A stretch of DNA of 64,000 nucleotides, taken from assembly GCF_032999765.1 (NCBI RefSeq), contig NZ_CP136051.1, positions 1,588,417-1,652,416 on the forward strand, given 5' to 3'. Below are positions 1 to 8,074 of this stretch, piece by piece. Position 1 is the first letter of the stretch. Each line of letters starts with the position of its first letter. Made by a program: the position numbers and the translations under genes. A model generated the notes under the pieces. The model made no database searches and was not told where the DNA came from. It was given only the letters and a program-made list of their open reading frames with translations. Source of the stretch: Imperialibacter roseus (GTDB lineage Bacteria; Bacteroidota; Bacteroidia; Cytophagales; Cyclobacteriaceae).

Positions 1-437
1 AAAGTAAACATGCCCATCGGCGGAACCGGGATTACAAAGTACTGGATACCGGCAGCTTTGCAGTCAGCGATCAGCTGATCAGCGTTTTCCATGGTCACCA
101 TGCCCATGTGAGCACTTTTGGCGGTGAGACCAAGGGTGGCAAGGTAAGCTTTGAAATCAGCGGGAGTCATGCCATAGAACTTGCCCTCTTCATAGTTGGC
201 TGCTTCCACGTAGGCGTAGCCAGCGTCCGCTACTACCTGAAGGGTGGCCTTAGGATCGGTAGCCATGGAGTCACGCACGGTGTAAAGAGCAAGTCCGCCA
301 AACTCAGTCGGCATTGTCTCCACCATAGCAGTCGAGTCTGCAGATTCTTCGGTTGAGTTGGTTTTGGTGCTGCAGGCAGAGAAGCCAAGGACTATGGCCA
401 GCAGCAGTGTAAAGCTTAATTGTAAGTTACTTTTCAT
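1..437 (-). CDS. Sugar phosphate isomerase/epimerase-like lipoprotein, 3' end outside window
   Basis: The reading frame is open from an ATG at 437 to the window edge, so only the first 145 residues are visible. It starts with a hydrophobic signal and a lipobox (FSAC, Cys about 22), so the protein is probably a lipoprotein. The mature part has the pattern of xylose-isomerase-like TIM barrel proteins: an opening strand with LYTVRD, then GYAYVEAANY, GKFYGM and a helix before SAHMGM. Families of this type isomerise or epimerise sugars or sugar phosphates; the substrate cannot be told. The C-terminal metal-binding part is not in the window. The family call rests on pattern recognition of the N-terminal half. 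Confidence 0.8.
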   Translation of the reverse strand, partial: MKSNLQLSFTLLLAIVLGFSACSTKTNSTEESADSTAMVETMPTEFGGLALYTVRDSMATDPKATLQVVADAGYAYVEAANYEEGKFYGMTPADFKAYLATLGLTAKSAHMGMVTMENADQLIADCKAAGIQYFVIPVPPMGMFT

Positions 438-543
438 GATAGATTCAGTGTTTAATGCGTCAAAGTTACGCAACTTCAGGGGAAATGGAATATTTATGTT
501 GCTAGTTAGTGCTTATTCGAATTTGCAACAGTTGCTCTAAGTT

Positions 544-885
544 TTACTGAATCAGATTGAGTAGTGTTTGCAAATCCTTATCAGTGATCGTTTCTTGATC
601 TGATTTATCATAGATGGAAAGTAGGTACACTACGTGACTAGATACGTGAACTACATGAGTTATTAGTCTTGCTCCGCCGGATTTACCCTTACCTTTTGAT
701 TTAATAGCTAGCCGTATTTTGTAGCAATCATTCCCAATGGAAGTGCCAATTTGAGGGTTTTCCGAAAGCTGACGACCGAGTTCGGCTAATTCTCCTTTAA
801 GAGATGGATATTTTCTAATGAGCTTTTTCGCCTCTTTACGAAAAGGCGCTATGGTCTCAATTTTATAACTCACTGAGGAACTCAC
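544..885 (-). CDS. RelE/ParE-superfamily toxin
   Basis: A 113-residue protein with the usual RelE-type order: an N-terminal amphipathic helix with many Lys (FRKEAKKLIRKYP), a central strand pair around CYKIRLAIKSKGKGKSGGAR, then RLITHVVHV and VVYLLSIYDKSD. RelE-like toxins cut mRNA on the ribosome or act as small RNases. It overlaps the upstream antitoxin gene by 23 nt, so the pair is translationally coupled and probably autoregulated. The protein looks intact and of normal length. Which substrate it cuts cannot be read from the sequence. Confidence 0.78.
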   Translation of the reverse strand: MSSSVSYKIETIAPFRKEAKKLIRKYPSLKGELAELGRQLSENPQIGTSIGNDCYKIRLAIKSKGKGKSGGARLITHVVHVSSHVVYLLSIYDKSDQETITDKDLQTLLNLIQ

Positions 886-1069
886 TGAGGGGTTGCGCCT
901 TCTTCTTACCGGCTTTGACCAGATTCACTTCCTCTACTGCCTCCTTAAGCCCCTCCAGTACTTCTGCCTTATAAGGGGTGAGTGGCTTGGCTTTAACGAA
1001 TGAAAAGTTCTTTAGCACTTCCAAAACGAATGCAGCCTTGTCGTCTTTTATATCCAGAATTACCTTCAT
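863..1069 (-). CDS. Antitoxin of the RelE/ParE-type pair
   Basis: I chose the ATG at 1069, giving 68 residues that begin MKVILDIKDDKAAFVLEVL; an in-frame upstream extension to 1153 reads unlike protein and is probably not translated. The N-terminal strand followed by a helix and a Lys-rich C-terminal tail ending in LSEFLSEL is the build of small antitoxins whose tail wraps the toxin. It precedes and overlaps the toxin gene (stop at 863, toxin ATG at 885). No DNA-binding domain family could be named with certainty. Confidence 0.7.
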   Translation of the reverse strand: MKVILDIKDDKAAFVLEVLKNFSFVKAKPLTPYKAEVLEGLKEAVEEVNLVKAGKKKAQPLSEFLSEL

Positions 1070-1215
1070 AGAAACATTGATTTGGCCGGTCGGCTGCTCA
1101 AATATACGAAATAGATGTTCCTCTTCGGAATATTTTGGCGGTTGCAAGCGCATATATAGGTGCCCGGGGTGCTACAACCACCGACGATAGTGATTTATGC
1201 CTCACTTAGCTTTCA

Positions 1216-1243
1216 CTCAGAGTCTCTCGCAGAGGACTCTGAG
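1216..1243. repeat. Hairpin element with TCTCGCAGAG core (dispersed family)
   Basis: The 28 bases form an almost perfect hairpin: left arm CTCAGAGTC-TCT, loop CGC, right arm AGAGGACTCTGAG, with one bulged base. The core TCTCGCAGAG recurs three times near 35.35-35.49 kb with different but self-complementary outer arms. It sits between the antitoxin start (1069) and the 3' end of the next gene (1285). It may work as a terminator or be a REP-like dispersed element. Confidence 0.55.
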
Positions 1244-1284
1244 AAGGGCAGGAATTTCACCCCGGAAAGTTCACGTCGTTATTC

Positions 1285-2004
1285 CTATTGCACCAGCCAT
1301 TCATTTTGCTCTTCAATAATCATGGACAGGCAGGCAGCTGCCATTTTCAGCTTTTGATCAGCTGGCAAATCAGACGATATCCAGACATTTCGCTTGGGAG
1401 TAGCCTGCACGGCACCAATTTCAACGTCTCCCTTGTAGATAGCAAAACCTACCCAAAGAGTGAAAGGAGCTACCCTGCCGTTGTCCATTCTCTTTACAGG
1501 CACCAGTTTGTATTCCTCAGTATCTGTTTTGATAGCCCCGGTGAAAACGCCGTTGGCCACAGAGGCCGCCAGTCCCCACGTAAGTGTGTCGGCGCTGGAA
1601 GTAATGAGTGCCGTGACGTTCTGCGAGCCTTGCGACATGGTAATGTTGGGGAACCAGGAGTTTTGTGAGCTTTGCACCAGTCCGTCTTTCGACATGTTGA
1701 CGACGGCGGTGTCGCCTGCACTATTGATCATCGTGAAAGCCAGCTGCTGGCTGGAAGAAGAAATAGTGCCCTGCATATTGCTTCTGCTATTGGTAGTAAG
1801 CCAGCCGGCTTTGGAAGACACAATTTTGTATTCATCAAAGTAGTAATAGGGCACCGCTTTCATTCCTTTATACTTGACTTGCTGAGGGGTGGCCTTGGCG
1901 CTTAGCGAGGGGTCGATCTGCATGATCATCTGGGCATTCACTACTGACAGTGATGCCATGGAAATAACGGCTGTAACGACGATTTTAGTGAGAAAAGTTC
2001 TCAT
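1285..2004 (-). CDS. Secreted protein of unknown function
   Basis: The start at 2004 gives MRTFLTKIVVTAVISMASLSVVNAQ, a clean Sec signal peptide with a cleavage site near VNA-Q; the open frame extends 55 codons further upstream to 2169 but without a plausible signal. The mature part of about 215 residues is rich in Ser, Thr and Gln (SRSNMQGTISSSSQQ), suggesting a beta-rich periplasmic or outer-surface protein. I do not recognise a family. It stands alone, with a structured spacer upstream and a hairpin downstream that may end its transcript. Confidence 0.7.
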   Translation of the reverse strand: MRTFLTKIVVTAVISMASLSVVNAQMIMQIDPSLSAKATPQQVKYKGMKAVPYYYFDEYKIVSSKAGWLTTNSRSNMQGTISSSSQQLAFTMINSAGDTAVVNMSKDGLVQSSQNSWFPNITMSQGSQNVTALITSSADTLTWGLAASVANGVFTGAIKTDTEEYKLVPVKRMDNGRVAPFTLWVGFAIYKGDVEIGAVQATPKRNVWISSDLPADQKLKMAAACLSMIIEEQNEWLVQ

Positions 2005-2316
2005 GACAATGTTTAGGTAAGAAGTGAGGAACAATGAATTAATTTTGGAGCGAATATGGGAGATAATTGGGGAATTATTGACGGCTGGTGGCAAGATATT
2101 TTCTACCGTTTGGCAGGTATTCCCGCAGCTTATGTTCACCACGGCAGGGATACCATCCCAGGCTGGCAAAATGCTGCAAAGTTTCAGGTGGCGCCTCCTC
2201 CTGCCGAAGAGGGGTGGTATCCCTCGCTTCCGAAACGATTTGTGTAGCGGCGAGACGCCGAAATTAGAAGCCTCACAAGCCTGTGCGGCCCGGCGGCCGC
2301 TTGCGAGATGAGAGGG
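2005..2316. other. Intergenic spacer with imperfect inverted repeats
   Basis: No convincing gene was found in these 312 bases. Short open frames cross it, but they have no recognisable protein character. It contains an imperfect inverted pair, GGGATACCATCCC near 2149 and GGGTGGTATCCC near 2212, and a small palindrome CGGCGAGACGCCG near 2252. The right end holds CACAAGCCTGTGCGGCCCGG, which resembles CGCAAGCCTTTGTGGCCCGG near 3418, so a small dispersed intergenic element is likely. Confidence 0.4.
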
Positions 2317-2606
2317 TTATAATCTACCTGGATTCTTCATATTTGCCCAGACTCGTAAAATATTGATCACCTTATCATCAAACGTGTAGAAAATAGTAGT
2401 GTGTTCTGAATGCTGATACTCCTTGGTTCCTGGTTTCCTAATTGAGTCCTTCTGTTGATACGGAGCTTCTTTGATATGCTTAGACACGCTTCCAGTCGGG
2501 TAAAAAAATGATGAATCTCTTTCTCAGTCCAATTCTCCTCCAGGTATTCGATGATTTCATCCAGGCCCTCATTGGCTTCATCTGACCAAACGATCTCTAA
2601 AGCCAT
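2317..2606 (-). pseudogene. ParE-like toxin broken by a frameshift
   Basis: The N-terminal half reads as a ParE toxin (MALEIVWSDEANEGLDEII, then YLEENWTEKEI) up to EACLSISKKL, after which the frame becomes senseless and stops at 2367. Shifting frame near 2478-2490 restores a classical ParE C-terminus: HIKEAPYQQKDSIRKPG, then TTIFYTFDDKVINILRVW and NMKNPGRL, ending at 2317. One missing base around the codons for ACL explains the break. The gene overlaps its antitoxin by 10 nt. A ParE toxin poisons DNA gyrase or replication in known cases; here it is most likely inactive, unless the shift is a sequencing error. Confidence 0.75.
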
Positions 2607-2794
2607 TTCTCGTATTTCTTTTTCACTTCACTATGCGGAGTGACTTTGCCTTCTTTTACCTGCTGTAATGCCCGATCCAATGAAGCCGATAACTTCGCCT
2701 CCCTTTCGAGAAACATTTCAATATTACTCAACTCATGCTCACTTAATTGCATGACTCGCTCTATTAAATGGTATTTTCTTGCTTCAATTTCCAT
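2597..2794 (-). CDS. Antitoxin of the frameshifted ParE pair
   Basis: A 65-residue acidic-to-basic protein starting MEIEARKYHLIERVMQL; a GTG two codons upstream (2800) is possible but less likely. It is helical throughout and ends with Lys-rich VKKKYEKWL, as in the antitoxin half of Bacteroidota ParE pairs, where the tail HSEVKKKYEKWL is common. It lies directly upstream of the toxin and overlaps it. With the toxin frameshifted, the antitoxin may persist as a solitary gene. Confidence 0.68.
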   Translation of the reverse strand: MEIEARKYHLIERVMQLSEHELSNIEMFLEREAKLSASLDRALQQVKEGKVTPHSEVKKKYEKWL

Positions 2795-2899
2795 GCCCAC
2801 AAATTAACAATTTCTTGCTACATTCTTATCTATTTAAAATAGATGATATTGGTCGGCCTGTTGCTGGTTCGAGCGTCTCGCTCAGAGTTTCAAATCTAC

Positions 2900-3297
2900 C
2901 CTTCGCTGCTTCGAACTTGCAGCCGAAATCCTATCACAACACAATTCAACCCCCATCTCCCCTCCGAATAAGCGCCCAGCCCAGTGATCCGGTGGTGGCG
3001 ATCATCACAAGTAGCATGGCCAGGATGCCCCAGGAAAAGTCGGCCTGGGCAGTAGCGATTTGATACCCCCAATAACCGCTAACACCAATGCCTCCAAAGG
3101 CTATCAGGATACAGCCAAGGCCATAGTAGATAGCAAACTCACTTCGACTCTTTTGAGACATACGCTGGTTGTTTATTAACAATCATTCTTGCCAGGAACC
3201 GGCATTACAGCATCTGTAATACTTTCGCAACATAATCTCGGCAAATTGCTCCAAAAGCTACCAGCGTTGAACGCAATTAATTATTTGCAACTCCACA
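2900..3297. repeat. 398-bp direct repeat, copy 1
   Basis: This segment matches 4913-5310 base for base in register (offset 2013) with no net insertion or deletion. The last 150 bases (about 3145-3297) appear identical, while the first part has scattered substitutions. It contains a complete small membrane-protein gene and its upstream region. The two copies flank a 1.6-kb unique stretch with two unknown genes. Confidence 0.9.
2946..3161 (-). CDS. Small two-helix membrane protein, copy 1
   Basis: The 71-residue protein begins MSQKSRSEFAIYYGLGC and has two membrane segments (about residues 11-32 and 41-64) ending with a basic RRGDGG tail. The start at 3161 is preferred over an in-frame TTG seven codons upstream. 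I know no function. A second copy at 4959-5174 differs at about eight residues, mostly at the second helix and the loop, so both copies seem to be kept as protein-coding genes. Confidence 0.6.
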   Translation of the reverse strand: MSQKSRSEFAIYYGLGCILIAFGGIGVSGYWGYQIATAQADFSWGILAMLLVMIATTGSLGWALIRRGDGG

Positions 3298-3472
3298 GTC
3301 ATTGCCCTGAAAATAGCCAGGTATTTTAAGGTGCCGGTGGAGGAGATATTTATGTTGGTGGAGGAAGGTTAGTGCAGGACACAATGGGCGAGCTGGTAGC
3401 TTAAGGAGTGAAACCCGCAAGCCTTTGTGGCCCGGTTCGTTGATTGCTAAACTTGCGGGAGTTAATTGTTTG
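3162..3472. other. Intergenic: end of repeat copy 1 and unique spacer
   Basis: The first 136 bases are the upstream part of repeat copy 1, identical to the stretch before the esterase gene at 5.2-5.3 kb, and may carry the promoter for the small membrane protein. The remaining 175 bases hold no gene; they contain a pair CCCGCAAG/CTTGCGGG (about 3415 and 3453) that could form a hairpin and end transcription of the leftward gene at 3473. Confidence 0.45.
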
Positions 3473-3883
3473 TTAATTAAGATTTTGAGGGCAACTGTAG
3501 TCGAGAACTATCAAGGTGTCTAGATTCAAACGCCTAACAAATAGGTTTAAGCTGCCCGCTTTCTTGCCAAGAGTATCTCCCACCTGAATGAAATCATAGG
3601 TTTTTGCGGTTTCGAAAATTAAGAGCTCACTGTCAATTGTGTCTTGCTTATTTGAGAGCTTAAATTTTCTAAGCTTTCTGGGAGTTAGGTATTTTTCAAC
3701 AATGACTCCCTCGATCAGCATTTCGGAAGCAATTGAATCTTCCATGCAAGCTCTCCGGTCAAGTCGATTTTCTTGATCATAAAGCATTAATTTTCTCATT
3801 TGTGGCAGAACTAAAAAGTACATTAACGGAAGAGCAATAACCATCTGGGAAAACCTATTCGATAATATTTTCTTTATGTTCAT
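3473..3883 (-). CDS. Hypothetical membrane-anchored protein
   Basis: A 136-residue protein with one N-terminal membrane anchor (about residues 14-28, VIALPLMYFLVLP) followed by a basic-acidic soluble domain with two Cys (one near residue 46, one near the end in YSCPQN). No family is recognised. It is AT-rich compared with neighbouring metabolism genes and lies between the two copies of a 398-bp repeat, so it may have arrived or been duplicated together with them. Confidence 0.55.
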   Translation of the reverse strand: MNIKKILSNRFSQMVIALPLMYFLVLPQMRKLMLYDQENRLDRRACMEDSIASEMLIEGVIVEKYLTPRKLRKFKLSNKQDTIDSELLIFETAKTYDFIQVGDTLGKKAGSLNLFVRRLNLDTLIVLDYSCPQNLN

Positions 3884-3950
3884 TTTGTTGAAAAGTTAAA
3901 TTGACTTTACTATTTGATCCTTTTCTGCTGCAAGTTTGGCGATAGAGTTG

Positions 3951-4730
3951 TTAGAAATCTCTCCCACACCCACATTCTACAATATATCCCGGCTTGTAGA
4001 AATTCATAAATGAGGCAACTGCCTCTAGTGTTTTTTGATACTTGAAGTTTAAGGTCTTTTTTATAATGCCACTATACTTAAGAAAATCAGGTTCTTGTTT
4101 TGTATGAATTATGTCATCCCGAAAGTCTCTGAGATTCCATATTAGATTATTTGTGGGAGTGGGCCTTGAAAAGAATGACTTGCCGGTGCATTCCGGTAAT
4201 ATTTCGGTCACCTTGGTCTTAAAATCTATAGCCTTTTGAATATCACTTTTTGAAAATGTTCTTGTCTCTGCCCTCACAATTTTTCTAAAAGTATATTTGT
4301 CAGGGATAATTTGATTGGTAAAGGATTCAAGAGAAGTGAAAAGAAATATCAGAAAACCGGTAGTCAGGCCATAATAATTGTATATCTCATGAATTGGAGG
4401 GTCAATTGGTTTTCCTGAGAATTCGATCTTTTCCAGTAGTGTTTTTTTTAAGTTTTTTATTTTGGCGACACTAAGTTGAGCATTATTGAAATAGATTAAC
4501 GATGGATCAGGAATCGGTAGCACAACATGTTTTCCGTCCACCGTATGAAGGAACCCTGGGAAATATTCACCCTGATCGGTTTCTAGAAACATAGGAGTAC
4601 CTTTTTTCTCCTTTAGGAATGCTGACTCAAAAACTAGGTCATCTCGCAGAGTCAAGTACTCAATTCCTGGTTGATTTAAGTTGATTTTTGGAAGTTCCTG
4701 ATAAAGGAACCTCCTTTTAATATGTTTCAT
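3951..4730 (-). CDS. Unknown protein with a HEPN-like R-x4-H motif
   Basis: A 259-residue AT-rich gene. The N-terminal third looks like a small beta domain (LETDQGEYFPGFLHTVDGKH). The rest is helical and contains TTGFLIFLFTSLESFTNQI, like the long first helix of HEPN domains, and later LRDFRDDIIHTK, which fits the HEPN catalytic pattern R-x4-H. HEPN proteins are often RNases in toxin or defence systems. The match is by motif only and the protein ends with a Cys-rich ECGCGRDF. It is located between direct repeats, with no obvious antidote gene beside it. Confidence 0.5.
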   Translation of the reverse strand: MKHIKRRFLYQELPKINLNQPGIEYLTLRDDLVFESAFLKEKKGTPMFLETDQGEYFPGFLHTVDGKHVVLPIPDPSLIYFNNAQLSVAKIKNLKKTLLEKIEFSGKPIDPPIHEIYNYYGLTTGFLIFLFTSLESFTNQIIPDKYTFRKIVRAETRTFSKSDIQKAIDFKTKVTEILPECTGKSFFSRPTPTNNLIWNLRDFRDDIIHTKQEPDFLKYSGIIKKTLNFKYQKTLEAVASFMNFYKPGYIVECGCGRDF

Positions 4731-4912
4731 TTGCAGTACTTTTAATAAAAAAAAACCTGAATCTACCCCAAGTTTAGCATCACCCTAACTTGTGGCGTCC
4801 TTCCTTAAAGCTTTCAGCTTCCTTTCACCCCATCAACCCCACTACCTCAGTTATGTAAGGCTAAAGATGTTGTACAGCAATTCTCGAAAGTAAGCTTTAT
4901 CTAATTTTTTAT

Positions 4913-5310
4913 CCTTCGCTGCTTCGAACTTGTAGCTGGAGTTCTTTCACAGCACAAGCTAACCACCATCACCCCTCCGAATAAGCACATAGCCCAGCGA
5001 TCCGGTGGTGGCGATCATCGCAAGCAGCATGGCCAGGATGCCCCAGGAAAAGTCGGCCTGGTCGGTGGCAATTTGATAGCTCAAGTAACCGCTAACACCA
5101 ATGCCTCCGAAGGCTATCAGGACACAGCCAAGGCCATAGTAGATAGCAAACTCACTTCGACTCTTTTGAGACATACGCTGGTTGTTTATTAACAATCATT
5201 CTTGCCAGGAACCGGCATTACAGCATCTGTAATACTTTCGCAACATAATCTCGGCAAATTGCTCCAAAAGCTACCAGCGTTGAACGCAATTAATTATTTG
5301 CAACTCCACA
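4913..5310. repeat. 398-bp direct repeat, copy 2
   Basis: Direct copy of 2900-3297. It ends in CAACTCCACA at 5310, just where copy 1 ends at 3297; both flanks are unrelated. Recombination between the copies would remove 2013 bp including two genes. The 3' part now serves as the upstream region of the esterase gene that starts at 5391. Confidence 0.9.
4959..5174 (-). CDS. Small two-helix membrane protein, copy 2
   Basis: Paralogue of the gene at 2946-3161, same length (71 residues). Changes include Ile/Val in the first helix, WG to LS at its end, Ala to Asp in the loop and WA to YV near the C-terminus. It is divergent from the esterase gene, and the two share the 216-bp spacer, most of it repeat sequence. 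Function unknown. Confidence 0.6.
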   Translation of the reverse strand: MSQKSRSEFAIYYGLGCVLIAFGGIGVSGYLSYQIATDQADFSWGILAMLLAMIATTGSLGYVLIRRGDGG

Positions 5311-5390
5311 AACAAATTGTGTTGTATCGACACAATGAATCCATTACATTTATGTATAGACTACGATCCCGATACTTAAACTACATACCA

Positions 5391-6575
5391 ATGAAGAAAC
5401 AATTACGCAACAGGAAAGCCTGGAGCTTTCTACTTGTGCTGGGCTTATCTCTTGGCCTTGCTCCTACAATGTCGGCACAGTTTCGCCGCAACCCGGTGGT
5501 GTCACCGGAAATCCACACCGACAATAAAGTCACCTTCAGGGTGTACGCACCCAAAGCCAACGAAATTACGCTTTCTGGCGACTGGATGGGTTTTGGCAAA
5601 ACCGAGCCGTTGGTAAAAGGCGACACCGGCCTTTGGGCAGTTACCATTGGCCCGCTGGAGCCTGAGTTGTATGGTTACAACTTTACCGTCGATGGCGTTT
5701 ACACCCTCGATGCCTCTAATGCTTTGGTGAAGCGGGACGGTGTGCGCAACATCAGTTTCTTCATGATCAAAGGCAAGGGATCCGACCTGTACGAACCCAA
5801 GCACGGTGCCAAGGGTATGGTGTCGAAGGTTTGGTATGACTCGCCAACACTTGGCCTCACCCGCCGCATGTATGTGTATACCCCGCCGGGATACGAAAAC
5901 AGCAAGGACAGCTATCCCGTGTTTTACCTGCTGCACGGCGGCGGTGGCGATGAAGATGCGTGGAATGAGCTGGGGCTGACGCCCACCATTATGGATAACC
6001 TGATCAACTCAGGCCAGGCCAAACCGATGATTGTGGTGATGACCAATGGCAACCCCGACCAAACAGCGGCTGGCATTGAAGCACCGGCCAAACTTCCTTC
6101 GCAAACCAACGAAGGTGGCATGGGCATGGCCAACAAGAAATTTGAAGGCAGTCTGGTAAAGGATGTTATCCCTTATATCGAAAGCCACTATCGGACAAAG
6201 AAAGGCAAAGAAAACAGGGCGCTGTCTGGCCTTAGTATGGGAGGCTGGCAAACGCTCAATACTACGTTCGACAATCCTGAATTGTTCGACTACATCTGCG
6301 TGATGAGCATGGGCTTTGTGAAGGACAGTCCTTTCGGCCTGCCTGCCAATGGAGAAGGCCGTGGTAAGGACATTGATGCACTGAAGAAAGCCGACCCAAA
6401 AGTGTACTGGATTGCCTGTGGCAAAGACGATTTTCTTTACGACAGCGTAGTGAACCTCAGGAATACGCTCGATGAGCATGGCTTCAAATACAAATATGTA
6501 GAGAGCACTGGCGGCCACACCTGGACCAACTGGCGCATTTACCTGTCGCAGTTTGCGCCGGTGCTGTTTAAGTAG
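5391..6575 (+). CDS. Secreted esterase with N-terminal Ig-like (CBM48/isoamylase-N-like) domain
   Basis: The start at 5391 gives a signal peptide ending near MSAQ (about residue 29). Residues about 35-120 form an early-set domain as in feruloyl and enterochelin esterases (VTFRVYAPKANEITLSGDW). Residues about 140-394 are an esterase-D-like alpha/beta hydrolase with YLLHGGGGDEDAW (oxyanion region), nucleophile Ser282 in GLSMGG, acid in CGKDDFLYD and base in GGHTW. Such proteins release acyl or feruloyl groups from plant or algal polysaccharides. No polysaccharide locus partner is seen next to it, so the substrate is unknown. A terminator follows at 6605. Confidence 0.88.
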   Translation: MKKQLRNRKAWSFLLVLGLSLGLAPTMSAQFRRNPVVSPEIHTDNKVTFRVYAPKANEITLSGDWMGFGKTEPLVKGDTGLWAVTIGPLEPELYGYNFTVDGVYTLDASNALVKRDGVRNISFFMIKGKGSDLYEPKHGAKGMVSKVWYDSPTLGLTRRMYVYTPPGYENSKDSYPVFYLLHGGGGDEDAWNELGLTPTIMDNLINSGQAKPMIVVMTNGNPDQTAAGIEAPAKLPSQTNEGGMGMANKKFEGSLVKDVIPYIESHYRTKKGKENRALSGLSMGGWQTLNTTFDNPELFDYICVMSMGFVKDSPFGLPANGEGRGKDIDALKKADPKVYWIACGKDDFLYDSVVNLRNTLDEHGFKYKYVESTGGHTWTNWRIYLSQFAPVLFK

Positions 6576-6604
6576 GAACTGGTTTTCACTCGATTTATGG
6601 TTTC

Positions 6605-6634
6605 AGGTCTGCTCTTTGGGGCAGGCCTTTTTTT
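6605..6634 (+). terminator. Rho-independent terminator after esterase
   Basis: Stem AGGTCTGC/GCAGGCCT with one G-T pair and an 8-base loop, followed by a run of T. It lies 30 bases past the esterase stop codon. Confidence 0.75.
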
Positions 6635-6765
6635 GTTTCCCTGGAATGCAGTTTTCATTTGAATCCCTTACACCGCATTTGGCGAAGTATGAATTTCTTC
6701 AATATTATTTGACATTAATAAAAGATATATTATTATTGTTTATCAATAATTAATTTCCGCATAAC

Positions 6766-7371
6766 ATGAATAAGCTTCGCATCATTCGCATCATTGTTAA
6801 AGCCAGCATGGGCTTGCTGATTTTAGGGATGGTGTTCGTTACCATCTTCTTTGCGTCGATGAAGGAAGGGGTGTTTATCGAGATTGAGCAGCCGCATTGG
6901 GTAATCAAATCGGATCAATTGCAGGAAGTGCTGAGGTCGCAGCTGCCTGTTCCGGATAAGCCCATGCTGCTCTCTGTCGAAACGCTGGAAATGAGGCTGC
7001 CGGTGCATCTCAATCTACGGTTGATTGTAATCGCAATGATGTTTATGGTGTCGGGCTATATGCTCTGGATACTCTGGCTCATAGCAACAATCATTCATGA
7101 TGTGATGAAGGGCACACCGTTCAACCTGAGCAGTAGCAAGAGAGTGAAGCTTATCGGTACGCTGGTTGTGCTTGCTCCTTTGGGCGAGTGGATACTCAAT
7201 GTCTTTTTCTCGCTTTGGATCGATAATCGATTTCATTTCGAAGGAATGATCCTGGAAACAGACGCCAATCTGGGCTGGCCGGTGTTCATACTTGGGCTTC
7301 TGATTGTGGTGCTCGGCGTAGCCTTCGAGCAGGGCCAGAAAATACAGGAGGAAAACGAACTGACAATTTAG
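6766..7371 (+). CDS. DUF2975 membrane protein, paralogue 1 of 3
   Basis: A 201-residue protein with four membrane helices (about residues 10-30, 83-108, 128-148, 168-190). The tail VLGVAFEQGQKIQEENELTI is the hallmark ending of DUF2975 proteins. A conserved stretch before helix 3 (GTPFNLSSSKRVKLIGTLV) matches the family's F-x3-N-x2-R-x3-G pattern. Family members are usually encoded beside a small XRE regulator, as here at 8695. The role is unknown; they are thought to be stress- or host-related membrane proteins. It is the first gene of a four-gene rightward operon. Confidence 0.85.
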   Translation: MNKLRIIRIIVKASMGLLILGMVFVTIFFASMKEGVFIEIEQPHWVIKSDQLQEVLRSQLPVPDKPMLLSVETLEMRLPVHLNLRLIVIAMMFMVSGYMLWILWLIATIIHDVMKGTPFNLSSSKRVKLIGTLVVLAPLGEWILNVFFSLWIDNRFHFEGMILETDANLGWPVFILGLLIVVLGVAFEQGQKIQEENELTI

Positions 7372-7435
7372 GAAGCGCACTTTCGAGACTGTTCTGTTCA
7401 ATTCTTAAATAGCTGGTAGTTGTAAAATTGATGAT

Positions 7436-8044
7436 ATGAAAAAACTCAATATCGCTCAGGGGGTCATCACCTTCCTTATATTGTTGCTGTGGCTGGGCGT
7501 GGCTGTAGGTACTGTTTCTCTGGTGACTATGAAGGAAGGCAGGTATTACGAGATAGGCGAACCCCATCTCAGGGTGCAGTCGGATGAATTGCAGAAAAGC
7601 CTTGGCGAAACCCTGGCGAACAGCATTCCCGAATCGTTCAAAATCAGGGTAGACACTATGAAATTAAGCCAACCCATTGACGGAGGCTTAAAAGTACTAC
7701 TACTTTCGATTGTGTACATGTCCGTTGGATACCTGACCTATGTGCTCTTTGTTTTCAAAAGCATTATCAACGACGTGAGAAGAAGCAATTCTTTCAATAG
7801 GGACAATATACAAAGAGTGAAATTGCTCGGTTTGCTGATTGTTATTGCCCCATTTGTCAATTGGCTGGTGGCGAAGGCCATGGTGTGGTGGCTTGAATAC
7901 AATTACCTGTTTGATGGGGTAAAGGTTGTTTCGGACTCATCTTTTGACTTTACCGTGTTTCTAATGGGCCTCATTATCATGGTGTTGGGTGTAGCTTTTG
8001 AGCAGGGTAGAAAAATCAGGGAGGAGAATGAACTTACTATCTAA
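7436..8044 (+). CDS. DUF2975 membrane protein, paralogue 2 of 3
   Basis: A 202-residue paralogue of its neighbours, with matching helix positions and the ending GRKIREENELTI. The extracytoplasmic loop between helices 1 and 2 opens with a stretch seen in all three copies (KEGRYYEIGEPHL here) and then diverges, which suggests that the loop is the specialised part. It follows paralogue 1 after 64 bases and precedes paralogue 3 by 30 bases. Confidence 0.85.
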   Translation: MKKLNIAQGVITFLILLLWLGVAVGTVSLVTMKEGRYYEIGEPHLRVQSDELQKSLGETLANSIPESFKIRVDTMKLSQPIDGGLKVLLLSIVYMSVGYLTYVLFVFKSIINDVRRSNSFNRDNIQRVKLLGLLIVIAPFVNWLVAKAMVWWLEYNYLFDGVKVVSDSSFDFTVFLMGLIIMVLGVAFEQGRKIREENELTI

Positions 8045-8074
8045 ATTAAACGCTCATTCAAATAGGATTGTGAA

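Noticed and set aside
2024-2311. 95-codon rightward open frame after the secreted protein gene
   Set aside because: Low-quality composition, overlaps inverted repeats and has no recognisable domain; more likely an intergenic element.
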